DNA of 64,000 bases from assembly GCA_949358305.1 (NCBI GenBank), contig OX442322.1, positions 1,178,001-1,242,000 on the forward strand, written 5' to 3'. Shown here in pieces: positions 20,124 through 29,863 of the stretch (position 1 is the first letter of the stretch; each line of letters starts with the position of its first letter). A program made the position numbers and the translations under genes. The notes below the pieces were generated by a model. The model was given only the letters and a program-made list of their open reading frames with translations. It did no database searches and was not told the DNA's origin. The stretch comes from Strigamia acuminata. Lineage: Eukaryota; Arthropoda; Chilopoda; Geophilomorpha; Linotaeniidae.

Positions 20124-21248
20124 ATGACTAATAACCAGCATCACATGAACACCCGTGGTAAGGAAAGAACTTGTTTGACCGGTGGAATGAATCTATCCAG
20201 GTTTATACCTGTTCCTAATGGAACTGAAGAAGTGGAAAACCACGCGGTCCATAATGGCGTTTCAAATGAAACAGCCGGACCATCTGGAGAGAATAGGGCT
20301 CCACGTGAACCTACTCCGCCTGGAGAAGAGGAATGCATTCCTGAAGGTTCCCATTTAAGCCGAGGCGGTCTATTATTTTGTCAGGATCACGGTTTGAACC
20401 CAAACCAATTTAGATCTTTGACCGAAGTGTTAGATTTTGTACACGCGCCTCGTGCTACGTCGGAGCAACCCCATTCCCCAGCCAGCCAAAGATTAAATAA
20501 TTTTAGTCCCACTCCTTCGACGCCTATTTCTAGATATAGAAATAAAAATGCACAACCTCCTCGTCAAGATCAGTCGAATTTGACACCAGGAGATTTTAAT
20601 CGTGCTTTCCAACAACGATTACGAGCGAATAACTTCGCTCGCAACCAACAAAGAGGATTTACAAATCCAGAGAACTTTGAGAATACGTTCAACAGAGCGA
20701 ATTTGGGTCAGCCTAATATGGCCAACCCTAATCCAAGTTTTCTAAACGGATCAAATAGTTGTCCGAATCTCGCTGGAAATTTGAACCCAAATTCAGGTGC
20801 GACAAGAGGTCCAAACCGCCGTTTTGACCCAAATTCTAGATTTACAAACAATTCTAGTCCAGCACCTAACATGCAAAGGGGTCACCCAGTTCCTCCGAAC
20901 TCGAATAACCCAAATAATCCTTCTAATGGAACTCCAGGAAATTCAAATAACTATTTGAATCGGGGTACGCCAGGTAATTCGAACTATCGTCCGAATTTTG
21001 GTAATCAAGAAAGTTCGAACAACCGTCCGAATTTTGACAATCAGGGTAATTCTAATAATCATTCGAATTATGGGAACCAAGGCAATTCGAATAACCATTC
21101 GAACTTTGGTAACCACGCTAGGTCAAATCAAGGAGGGTCGAATAATTTCAACCCTAATAGTGGCGGCTCAAGTCAAAATAACTCGAGTCAACCAAATAAT
21201 GGCGGGTCGTCAAATGACAACTCGCGCCCCCCAGTAGCTTTGGAATGA
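20124..21248 (+). CDS. gag: Element A gag, N-terminal disordered part (ORF1a)
   Basis: A 374-residue protein from ATG 20124. It is almost all low complexity: Asn, Ser, Pro and Gly rich, with repeats of an NQGNSNNHSN type in the last 110 residues. Such tails may drive condensate formation or RNA binding; this is inference. The stop TGA (21246-21248) overlaps the next ATG (21245-21247) as ATGA. A C6 run at 21227-21232, just upstream, lies where both frames are open. Either a one-base slip has split a once continuous gag, or the second part is made by reinitiation or frameshifting. Element B has the equivalent region in one frame with the capsid part, which favours a split. Confidence 0.75.
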   Translation: MTNNQHHMNTRGKERTCLTGGMNLSRFIPVPNGTEEVENHAVHNGVSNETAGPSGENRAPREPTPPGEEECIPEGSHLSRGGLLFCQDHGLNPNQFRSLTEVLDFVHAPRATSEQPHSPASQRLNNFSPTPSTPISRYRNKNAQPPRQDQSNLTPGDFNRAFQQRLRANNFARNQQRGFTNPENFENTFNRANLGQPNMANPNPSFLNGSNSCPNLAGNLNPNSGATRGPNRRFDPNSRFTNNSSPAPNMQRGHPVPPNSNNPNNPSNGTPGNSNNYLNRGTPGNSNYRPNFGNQESSNNRPNFDNQGNSNNHSNYGNQGNSNNHSNFGNHARSNQGGSNNFNPNSGGSSQNNSSQPNNGGSSNDNSRPPVALE

Positions 21249-22351
21249 CGGCTGATGACCTCGCGTCAATTGCCACGACCATGCATAAATTAATGCAGGC
21301 AGGAAAAAGTTCCGCCACTGTCCCTCAAACTAACTGTTTGAAACCACCAGATATCCCTGTATTCTCCGGAAAAGCAGAAGAAAGCGAACGCTTTCTCAAT
21401 ATTGTAAAAAATGTCGCTTTCCTGCGAAACATGTCACTCGATGACATGCTTGTTAAAGGCGTGGCCGGTTATTTAACCGAGCAAGCGCATGGTTGGTTTC
21501 ATGAAAGGAGAGAAGATTTCATATCTTGGGAAGTATTTGAACAGGCGTTCAAAGAACGGTTTGTAGCCACTCGACAAGAGCGGACGAACCAACTAACTAA
21601 GTTGAAACAACTAGAAACAGAAAGTCTTTACGACTTTATGCACAAATATTACCAGTTATGGATATTACAAGACAGTCTTGATGCAAAAGGGGCTGGTTGT
21701 CTTTTTATCGGGAGTGTAACTCCTGCTAATGATTTGCTTTTGCATACGCAAGGCATAGCGGATTTGCCTCTGACAGAGATTTATACCGTTATATCAAAAA
21801 ATAAAGGCTTGTACAGTCGTACAGCTAATGGAGCAAGGGAAAATATTTCCAATCCAGTTGTTTTCCCACCTCGGAAAACTGACACTCGTCCTCAGCCAAA
21901 GACAAATGTTAAATCTTTAACTTTGGATTCACAAGAACAACTTAATATTTGTGAAGAAGAGTTACCTGAGGAATGCGAGGCTGTTTATTTAATAAATGGA
22001 GTAGTAGATCAGACCAGACGTGGTCAATTAGTTTGTTACCACTGTAAGAAACCAGGACACATGCGTCGAGAATGTCCAGATTTAAAACCACGTGCAAATT
22101 TCAACTCTGAAGAGTTGCAAAAACGAAGTACGCCGGATTTCCCGACTGTGGATCCTACTTCTAAACGTCCTAATAATAGGTGGATAACTCAAGAAGTGTT
22201 GGATGCAACACTAGATGCTAAACTTGATGCGAAACTTAATACTTTTGAAAATAAGTTACAAACTTCGCTGACTAACTCGTTGGCAGAAATGGTCAAGACT
22301 TTGATCAAGCCCGAATCTGCTGATTCAAGTGCGACTAGTTCAAAAAACTAG
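21245..22351 (+). CDS. gag: Element A gag, capsid and nucleocapsid part (ORF1b)
   Basis: A 368-residue protein that assembles the particle and binds the RNA genome. A Retrotrans_gag-type capsid helix bundle covers about residues 30-190 (AHGWFHERRE, then FEQAFKERF). One CCHC zinc knuckle, CYHCKKPGHMRREC, lies at about residues 262-275. A conserved C-terminal tail (RWITQEVLDATLDAKL) has a counterpart in element B (NWVTSETLDSKF). The stop TAG at 22349-22351 directly follows the slippery heptamer at 22342-22348. Confidence 0.9.
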   Translation: MTADDLASIATTMHKLMQAGKSSATVPQTNCLKPPDIPVFSGKAEESERFLNIVKNVAFLRNMSLDDMLVKGVAGYLTEQAHGWFHERREDFISWEVFEQAFKERFVATRQERTNQLTKLKQLETESLYDFMHKYYQLWILQDSLDAKGAGCLFIGSVTPANDLLLHTQGIADLPLTEIYTVISKNKGLYSRTANGARENISNPVVFPPRKTDTRPQPKTNVKSLTLDSQEQLNICEEELPEECEAVYLINGVVDQTRRGQLVCYHCKKPGHMRRECPDLKPRANFNSEELQKRSTPDFPTVDPTSKRPNNRWITQEVLDATLDAKLDAKLNTFENKLQTSLTNSLAEMVKTLIKPESADSSATSSKN

Positions 22352-25300
22352 ATCCGGGGGACGAAGGTTTATTCCATCCCCCAGAAGTGGCTAATGCTAC
22401 GTCGGAATCTTTATTTATGGATGTAGACACAACTTGTCTTGAAGTAGCCACTAGTCATAGTGGCGGAGTAGAGGAAAATCTGCAAGAAATGACAGAACAA
22501 TTAAAAAATCTGACATTGTTTCCCCACAAGTGTTACACGAAGAAATTCTGTAGACTTCGCCGACTCAACAGAGTCATAGGTGGTAATAATTTGCACAATA
22601 TTACTTTGGGTAATAATAAAGATGATCCTCGAATGAAGATCACAATTGGTGGGCTCACCTACAACGCGCTCATGGATACAGGAGCATCTCAATGTTACAT
22701 TGGGGAACAACTCTTGTCTGAAACTCAGGCTTTGCCAGAATTTTTGCAAGAGGCCCCCAGAAATATGTTGGTTAACGCTGTAGGCGTAGCACACAAGCCT
22801 GTCGGACAAATAACTTTGTGCGTGCAATGGGCTGATGAATTTACACCAATGAATTTCATCGTTTTGGCAAAACGAGTTTGTGGCTTGATACTTGGTCACA
22901 ATTTCATGCGCAGACAGAAAATTAGTCCGCATCCACATTTACAAGAGTTCTCTTGTGCAGATAAACCTAATTGGTCCGCTCCTTATGAATCGGAAGAAGC
23001 CAATTTGGCTCTCGCCCCATTGAATCGAATTTCTTTCGATTATTTAGGACTGTCGTCCACTCTCAACTCAATTGAGTTAACAGACACTCCTGTGTTGACT
23101 TGGGATAAAAAATTAGTTGAGGAGAGCGACTGCACTCCGGAACAAAGACTAGCACTTTGCGAAGTGGTTAACTCGATACCGAATGTGTTTCGTGATCAAG
23201 TTGGGTGCACTAACGTGACCCAACATCGTATTAAGTTCAAAGAAGGGCATTCATTGCCCAAAATGCAGTATAGAATGTATAACCCGGCCAAGAGAGCCAT
23301 TATGACCAAACTAGCTGCAGAATTGGAACAGGATGGACTCATTGAAAAGGCCAAAGGGCCCTTCATAAGTCATCCCGTCATTGTTGCGAAGCCTGACGGC
23401 TCGTATAGGATGTGCATTGACTACCGGTGGCTAAATGCCATCACTGAAGTCGAAGTAATACAAATGCCAAGTATTGACCTTTTATTGCATAATACTGGTC
23501 CGGCAAAGTATTTTACGTCTATTGACCTTGTTAAAGGTTACTACCAAGTCAAAATGTGTGAGGAAGATCGTCCAAAAACGGCGTTTTATACGCCAAACGG
23601 CCCTTATCAATTTGTGCGAATGCCGTTCGGCCTTTGCAATGCACCTTGTACTTTCCAGCGTCTGATGGAAGGCATTTTAGGCTCAGCTTTACAAGACTAC
23701 GCATTAGTTTATTTGGATGACGTAATTGTGTATTCAGATAATTGGGATGATCATCTCAAGCATGTTCGAGATGTTTTGGAAAGGCTTAACCAAGCCAACA
23801 TGACGATAAATAAAGCGAAATCTCGTTTTGGGCGTACAGAATTAAAATTCTTGGGCCACTGGATTAAACCCGAAGGTCTCTTCGGTGATCCCGATAAAAT
23901 ATCGGCGATCATGAAATTTCCCACCCCCACGTGTGCTAAAGACATTCAGCGCTTTCACGGCATGACTAACTTCTTCAGGAAGTTTGTTCCAAATCACGGA
24001 ACTATTGCCGCACCATACACACGTATGATGAATGAGAAAACTCCATTTGAATGGGGAGATGAGCAGACAGAAGCTTTTAATAAAATTAAAGAGCTACTTT
24101 GTGGTGACAATTGTCTACACAAACCAGATATGACTTTACCATTTGTTGTCATGACTGACGCTTCACATGAAGGCTTAGGAGCTGTCCTTTGCCAAGACGT
24201 CGATATATTCGATGAAAAGAAGCAGAAAAACATTTCTGTACCCAAACCTGTAGCTTATGCAAGCAGAGATTTACGTGGAGCGGAGAAGCGTTATACAACG
24301 CCGGAACTCGAATGTCTCGCAGTCGTGTGGGCTATTGATCGATTTAAACCATATCTCGAATATGGTACATTCACTTTAGAGTCAGATGCAGAAGCACTGA
24401 AATGGTTGATGCGAACGCCTGAACCATCTGGGAAATTTGGCCGATGGGCCTTAAGAATCCAATGTGGAAATTTTAAAATTGTTTTTCGAAAAGGTGCTGC
24501 TAACCAAGTTGCAGATGCACTTTCTAGAGCCCCACTAACAGAGGAAGACATTCCTCTTCGTGATCATGTGGAACCTGTCGAAATTAAACAATACTGGCCT
24601 GAATGGAACGGAAATCCTTCTGTTTCATTAAATCGTGCCCCGGAGAAACGAGAATATTTGGCTAGTGTGCGTTCCTATTTTTCAGAAAATTCTAAAGAAT
24701 GTTCTGAAGAAAAGGAGGGGGAGGAAGTACAAGAAACCTTGTACAGTGCGTTGACTGAAGTACTTAAAGAAGTCCCTCCAACAAGGAGAGAAATAATAGA
24801 TGCTCAGTTGCTAGATAATGAATGCAAACGCATTCGAGAATATTTATTGAATGACAAGGTTGTTGGGATACCACAATCTGAAATAAAAGAGTGGAAAAAC
24901 AAAGTCAAAAACTATTGTTTAGACAAAAAAGAAATTGATGGTGATCAAATGATCATCTATTTTAACCCTTTGTTCGAAGAGGAATTAAACGATTCGGGAA
25001 ACGGCTTTAAAGCCATTGTACCCAGTTCACTCGTAAAACGAGTACTCTTCGCTTGTCATGGCCACCCCCTAAGCGGTCACGCTGGGATGAGTAAGACGCT
25101 TGAGAAAACGCGTTTAATATATTTCTGGCCTGGTATGAGTAGAAGTGTCAGGAACTACGTCAAAAGCTGCACGCACTGTGCTCAGTACAAGCCTATTCAA
25201 CAGAAAAGGCACGCAGCTCCTTACACGCCACACAACATGACCAATCCTTGGGAATGTATTAACATGGACTTGATGGGCCCAAAACCCGCGGGAAGGTCCC

Positions 25301-26547
25301 AAAACCAGTATATTTTTGTCATTATTGACAATTGTACCAAGTTCGTTGAAATTAAGGCTTTAACCAAAGCCACGAGCGCTAACTGCGTTCAAGAATTAAG
25401 ATCTGTTACAAACAGATGGGGACACCCCAAAAAGATTGTAAGCGATAACGGAAAACAATTTGTTTCCGATATTTACAATGAGTATTGCGAAATGTACAAC
25501 ATTCGCCCGTCCCATACAAGCACGTATCATGCCCAGGCGAACCCGACAGAGCAAGCCAATAGAGATATAAAGACGATGCTGGCCCTGTACACAGACGTGC
25601 ACACGCAATGGCCACGTTATTTAGACGAATTCGCGTTTGCGATGAGAAATAATGTCTCAGCGGCAACGGGCTCAAGCCCGATGTTACTCAACACGGGGAG
25701 AATCGTAACATTACCCTTCGACCCAAGGATTATCAAACATGCCAATCCATTTGACAAAGAAAATCCAGAAAAATATGTCAGAGTACTATTGGATGTATTG
25801 CGCAGATCGCATCAAGAGATGCATCGCAGAATTCAATTGAATTTTGAGCGGCATAGAAAAATACACGAACAAAAGTTCGTAATTACGGAGTTTGAAGTTG
25901 GAGATTTAGTTTGGAAACAAACTCACATTCTCTCATGCGCAGATAAAAATATTTCTGCTGGTTTCGCAGAGAAGAGAGATGGTCCGTGGGAGATTACTAA
26001 AGTACTTCCAGGCGGAGCGTATAAATTACGCAAATTAGCTGATGGTTCGATTGAAAAATCAGTAAATATTAAAGCGTTGTATCCATATACTCCGTCGTAT
26101 CCGATTGAGACTTGGAAAATAGGACAAAAGTCCGCCTCTTACTCGCCTCAAGACAATCCTAAATGGATGGACGAAAGTAATCAACTTCCGGATGCTGAAG
26201 AAATGGAATTAATTCCTGAAACTTCCTCAGAAATTCCAATGGAATTATCCGACTCAACTTCAGTGCAGATTAACAAATCTGCGCCCACTAAGTCTAAACA
26301 TAGACATAGACAACGCTTAACTGCTATGGAAAAGAAAGCGGTGTTAAAAAGAGGCGAAGTTCCAAAGAAACCACCTCGAAAACCCCGCAAACCCCAACCG
26401 GTAGTTCCGCGAACTAGCACTCGTCCACGACGAGAACGAAAACCAAATCCTAAATATGCAGATGAAAATTTCGTGCGAAACATCACTGCAGTATTTAAAA
26501 AACCATACCAACAACGAGGAAAAGCCTCAAAGTTTTGTTGGAATTGA
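22339..26547 (+). CDS. pol: Element A pol polyprotein
   Basis: The frame is open from 22339, with no ATG near the start, so it is made as a gag-pol fusion by -1 frameshifting. About 1400 residues. Order: aspartic protease (LMDTGASQCYIG, about residue 112), reverse transcriptase (YLDDVIVYS, about 457), RNase H (TDASHEGLGAVLCQ, about 606), integrase with HHCC zinc domain (HGHPLSGHAG and CTHCAQYK, about 907-945), catalytic D, D and E (MDLMGP, SDNGKQF, PTEQANR, about 975, 1034 and 1069), then a GPWEI motif as in the GPY/F domain (about 1215). The Pro/Arg/Lys-rich C-terminus is basic. All catalytic residues are present, so the enzyme set looks functional. Confidence 0.95.
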   Translation, partial: FKKLDPGDEGLFHPPEVANATSESLFMDVDTTCLEVATSHSGGVEENLQEMTEQLKNLTLFPHKCYTKKFCRLRRLNRVIGGNNLHNITLGNNKDDPRMKITIGGLTYNALMDTGASQCYIGEQLLSETQALPEFLQEAPRNMLVNAVGVAHKPVGQITLCVQWADEFTPMNFIVLAKRVCGLILGHNFMRRQKISPHPHLQEFSCADKPNWSAPYESEEANLALAPLNRISFDYLGLSSTLNSIELTDTPVLTWDKKLVEESDCTPEQRLALCEVVNSIPNVFRDQVGCTNVTQHRIKFKEGHSLPKMQYRMYNPAKRAIMTKLAAELEQDGLIEKAKGPFISHPVIVAKPDGSYRMCIDYRWLNAITEVEVIQMPSIDLLLHNTGPAKYFTSIDLVKGYYQVKMCEEDRPKTAFYTPNGPYQFVRMPFGLCNAPCTFQRLMEGILGSALQDYALVYLDDVIVYSDNWDDHLKHVRDVLERLNQANMTINKAKSRFGRTELKFLGHWIKPEGLFGDPDKISAIMKFPTPTCAKDIQRFHGMTNFFRKFVPNHGTIAAPYTRMMNEKTPFEWGDEQTEAFNKIKELLCGDNCLHKPDMTLPFVVMTDASHEGLGAVLCQDVDIFDEKKQKNISVPKPVAYASRDLRGAEKRYTTPELECLAVVWAIDRFKPYLEYGTFTLESDAEALKWLMRTPEPSGKFGRWALRIQCGNFKIVFRKGAANQVADALSRAPLTEEDIPLRDHVEPVEIKQYWPEWNGNPSVSLNRAPEKREYLASVRSYFSENSKECSEEKEGEEVQETLYSALTEVLKEVPPTRREIIDAQLLDNECKRIREYLLNDKVVGIPQSEIKEWKNKVKNYCLDKKEIDGDQMIIYFNPLFEEELNDSGNGFKAIVPSSLVKRVLFACHGHPLSGHAGMSKTLEKTRLIYFWPGMSRSVRNYVKSCTHCAQYKPIQQKRHAAPYTPHNMTNPWECINMDLMGPKPAGRSQNQYIFVIIDNCTKFVEIKALTKATSANCVQELRSVTNRWGHPKKIVSDNGKQFVSDIYNEYCEMYNIRPSHTSTYHAQANPTEQANRDIKTMLALYTDVHTQWPRYLDEFAFAMRNNVSAATGSSPMLLNTGRIVTLPFDPRIIKHANPFDKENPEKYVRVLLDVLRRSHQEMHRRIQLNFERHRKIHEQKFVITEFEVGDLVWKQTHILSCADKNISAGFAEKRDGPWEITKVLPGGAYKLRKLADGSIEKSVNIKALYPYTPSYPIETWKIGQKSASYSPQDNPKWMDESNQLPDAEEMELIPETSSEIPMELSDSTSVQINKSAPTKSKHRHRQRLTAMEKKAVLKRGEVPKKPPRKPRKPQPVVPRTSTRPRRERKPNPKYADENFVRNITAVFKKPYQQRGKASKFCWN
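22342..22348 (+). promoter_or_regulatory. -1 ribosomal frameshift heptamer A AAA AAC at gag-pol junction (A)
   Basis: The gag frame reads TCA AAA AAC TAG; the pol frame is open from 22339, just after a TAG at 22336-22338. The heptamer fits the X XXY YYZ rule exactly and sits next to the gag stop. The same heptamer occurs at the same place in element B. I did not fold the downstream RNA. Confidence 0.85.
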
Positions 26548-27598
26548 TAAGTTTTATTCAAAACTTGAAGACTGTAATTATTTACATGTCTGACAGGTGT
26601 AGTGATTTATAATCTCAACACCGGGGGACAAGATATTACGATATTTATTGAAATTTATATTAAAATATGAATTTGTTGCAATGAATTAAATATTCGATAG
26701 AATATTTTAATTTTTTGGTCGTATTTACATGTGTTTTAACCAAAATACAGAGAATTACTTTGAAAAGTGATAATCTCGCGTAATTACGAAGGTACGAGAC
26801 TTACGAGGTGTGATTAAACCTCGAACCCGACAATTAATAGGGAATAAAATTCCCAGGGTTCATTGCACACAAACACTTCGTAACACACGTGGATATAAGT
26901 GACTTCGTCCCTTCGTTCCTCTTCACTTTTTCGACTTGAGAATTTCGACGCTAATTCATTCAGCCGACTTCAAAACCGGAAAATTAGCTTCTAATTGTAA
27001 GTAGTTTTCGTTAATATTCTTTGACTAAAGAATTTGAAAATTGTTCGCAACAACTGAAAATATCGGCGTCCCGATAAAAGTTAAAAAATTCACGTGTATT
27101 ATAAGCGTGAATCGGCATTAAATCACTCTGGAAGTTAAGCTATTCAGTTGAATAGTTGGGTTAAATTTAATAATTATTTATTAAGTTTAAGTACGTGGGC
27201 ACTAATTATTTAAATCAAGTCGCGGTCGAGGCTTGGATAAATTATTTAACGATGAATTTTCAATATGAGATATTTATTAGACCAAGTGTTAATTAATTAA
27301 TACGAAAGTTATCCTTGACACTCGAAAGTTGGATTAAATAGTTTGAAGAAACTACGGGGATTTTTCTTTTAAAAAATCAACAAGTTGCGATTTTCGATGA
27401 AAATCGCTGTCAGGCGAGTCCATTCTCGTGTCATAAACACAAGGGGAATGTGACTCATTAGTGTCACGTGTTAAGGGTTATAAATAACTCGACTTGTGTA
27501 TTCTTCGTTGCGAACAATACGTTTTAATTCTTTGGACTCAAAGAATGACTATTTAGTGTGGAATTATTTTTAATAAAATAATTTATTTGCGTCTGCAG
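26548..27598 (+). promoter_or_regulatory. Spacer before ORF3 of element A, with possible internal promoter and intron
   Basis: No ORF. TATA-like ggatataag lies at about 26890 and gttataaataa at about 27477. A consensus splice donor (ATTGTAAGTAG) is near 26997, and a pyrimidine-rich acceptor (TTTGCGTCTGCAG) ends at 27598, directly before the ORF3 ATG. This suggests ORF3 is expressed from a spliced or separate transcript. Confidence 0.45.
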
Positions 27599-29116
27599 AT
27601 GGGAAGCGGTAAACACCGTTCAAAACGGAGTCATCGACGACACCGTCATGAGAGTTCCAGCTCGTCCACCTCGTCTAGTGACGAGCAACGCCGTTCAGCG
27701 GAACGTGCTTACATGAGGGCCCAGCCGATACCGACGGCGCCCGCCTCGATGTATGCCCTGACTCCGCTGCAACTCGCAACGCTAAATTGGCTCAGTGTCC
27801 ATCCGGATGGACTTCCGCTCGATTTAAATGCGATGATGCAGGCCCCATCCACATCTGCACAGCCAACCGTTTATGAGTCGGCGCAATTGGCCCCGTTGGC
27901 CCAAGTGGCGTATCCGCCTGTAAACGTTATCAACGTCCCGTTGGCCCCGCATTCGCCAGAATTTCGGCCGCCAACTGCAAGCGTGGCGCCTACCGTCGCC
28001 AACACGTCGAATGCAGCTGCACCGACTGTAGCAGGACAATCAACGGCTGTTGCACATCTCCCTGCCGGTGCTGAATCGTCAGCATCTGAATACGGATGGA
28101 ACGAGCCGCCACCGGGCGCTCTGCGTTATTCGGAGCCTGTTTCTCGCAACCGCGAGTACCGAGCGGCCAATAAGGCACGAAAGAAGGACGAGAAGGCCCG
28201 CCTGCGCAAGGAGCAGTGCGAACGAGACATGGCAGCCGGAATACCTCACGATAACATCGTGACGGACCAAGCCACGGAGACGATCTGCCCATTTTGCGTC
28301 GGCTGTGGGTGGTGCTGCGGTGCATCCGCAGGTTCCTCATTAATGAGATGTCCAAACTGTCGAGGAAGGAAAACGCGACCGCGTTCGGAGCCGTGGCGCA
28401 AGGAAGTTCAGCCCCACGTGGTGAAAGGCATTAAGCCGAATGAGAAGCGATGTTGGGCTCACTGCCCCAAGTGCCGATTGTTTCTAAACAGCCGCGGCGA
28501 GGCTGTGTACATCTACCCGCGCTTCCTTACCTGGGCCCGTGCTGAAGCCAACGCCGGCGTAAGAGTCGAACTCCTTCGACAATCACCGCCGCCGTCCGAG
28601 GACTCCGAAGTTTCGACTGAAACTGTCCAAGCCGTCGAGAGCGCCGGAAGCGAGGTGCAGGAAGAATTCGTTCGACCCAGAGCGATGTCGCGAGGGCGAG
28701 GCTGTCTGACGCTCGACCGAGCGAGAGAAATTGCCAAGGTTCAACGAACCAACATCTTGGCACGAGGGCGAGCTCGTAAGCTTCAACAGGCTGTAGAAGC
28801 GTCGGCTAAACCCGTGGAGGATCCTCCAGCGGTCGTAATCGACGTGTCGAGCGCTCCTATCGCGCCTAAGTCTGAAACTTCGGACGAAGCACAGTTCGAG
28901 GACGCTGAAGAGCTGCTTTCCGTCGTCGATTTCGTGGCTGAGTTGCTCGAGGATCTGCCATTCCCACCTCCGAGCCCAGAGGAAATGGAAGCTTCCGTAG
29001 AAGCCGTGTTTTCCGCCGTCTCGACAGAGGCGACTGAAGAATCGGATTTTCTGACTTCAGCTGAAGTCGAGAAAAAGGAAGAGGAAGATTCGACTGACGT
29101 CGAAAAGAAGGAGTAA
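27599..29116 (+). CDS. Element A ORF3: cysteine-rich accessory protein in the envelope position
   Basis: A 505-residue frame from ATG 27599. Residues 1-35 are basic and Ser-rich (SKRSHRRHRHE). A cysteine cluster at about 228-258 reads CPFCVGCGWCC then CPNCRG, followed by PHVVKG and a second CWAHCPKC at about 285-292. The C-terminal 180 residues are acidic. There is no signal peptide, furin site or transmembrane helix, so this is not an envelope protein. The ORF3 of element B has the same cluster in the same order (CPLCAGCGW, CVNCHG, PFIVKG, CRECG), so the domain is conserved between families. Zinc binding and nucleic-acid binding are inferences. I do not know a named family for it. Confidence 0.8.
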   Translation: MGSGKHRSKRSHRRHRHESSSSSTSSSDEQRRSAERAYMRAQPIPTAPASMYALTPLQLATLNWLSVHPDGLPLDLNAMMQAPSTSAQPTVYESAQLAPLAQVAYPPVNVINVPLAPHSPEFRPPTASVAPTVANTSNAAAPTVAGQSTAVAHLPAGAESSASEYGWNEPPPGALRYSEPVSRNREYRAANKARKKDEKARLRKEQCERDMAAGIPHDNIVTDQATETICPFCVGCGWCCGASAGSSLMRCPNCRGRKTRPRSEPWRKEVQPHVVKGIKPNEKRCWAHCPKCRLFLNSRGEAVYIYPRFLTWARAEANAGVRVELLRQSPPPSEDSEVSTETVQAVESAGSEVQEEFVRPRAMSRGRGCLTLDRAREIAKVQRTNILARGRARKLQQAVEASAKPVEDPPAVVIDVSSAPIAPKSETSDEAQFEDAEELLSVVDFVAELLEDLPFPPPSPEEMEASVEAVFSAVSTEATEESDFLTSAEVEKKEEEDSTDVEKKE

Positions 29117-29863
29117 AAGGGACAAAATTAACATTCGTTTATTTTTTCCGAGTGGAGATTTTTATGTCTAAAAATACTCCAAGTGTTTTGTTGTGTTTTT
29201 GCAATTAAGAAATATTCTCATGAGTGTTGTGTTTGTTTGGTTTCAAGATCTTGAACTAATTATTTAAATATTCATAAGAATATAGTTTGATTTAAAATTG
29301 GATTCAATTTAATTTTTGTTTTCCGAATTCAATTTGGTTGTTATTTTGAACTAATCATATTAATATATGTTTGTTTGATTTATTTGCAAATTTCATAATT
29401 ATTTGTGGAAATTTTGTGTTTATTTTGCTTTGATCGAAGTATTAAAGAATTTCAAGTTGAAATTCGATAATTTTTATGACAGTCGTAATAAAAATTAGTA
29501 GTTTAGATTTTCGATGAATAAAGTTTTGCATAAATTTATTTTTATTGATTATCGTGTTGATTAATAAGCTAGGAAAGAAGTTTAGTTGATGATGAAAATA
29601 AAATTTCTATCGAAATTAGTTTTCTCGAACATGTATCCATGTTCGGACGAGTTCATTTCCGTCGCTTAGCAACCGGGAGTTGCGTTGTACAGGGAAGCCG
29701 ATTAGTCTAATCGGGTGATGAAGTTTCTGAAAGAAATAACATGATTAAGCTTAATAAAATACTTACCAAGTGGATTAATTCGATAGAATTAGGTGAACAT
29801 TTCTTATACATTAAGAATGACAATTGAAGAGTTGGTAAACTCTATGCTTGTCACCGGGGGATG
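29117..29863 (+). other. Spacer and polypurine tract of element A
   Basis: AT-rich, no ORF. The polypurine tract caccgggggatg (about 29852-29863) lies directly before the 3' LTR and should prime plus-strand DNA synthesis. Confidence 0.7.

Noticed and set aside
27599-29116. ORF3 as a retroviral envelope
   Set aside because: No signal peptide, cleavage site, fusion peptide or transmembrane segment; the protein is hydrophilic.
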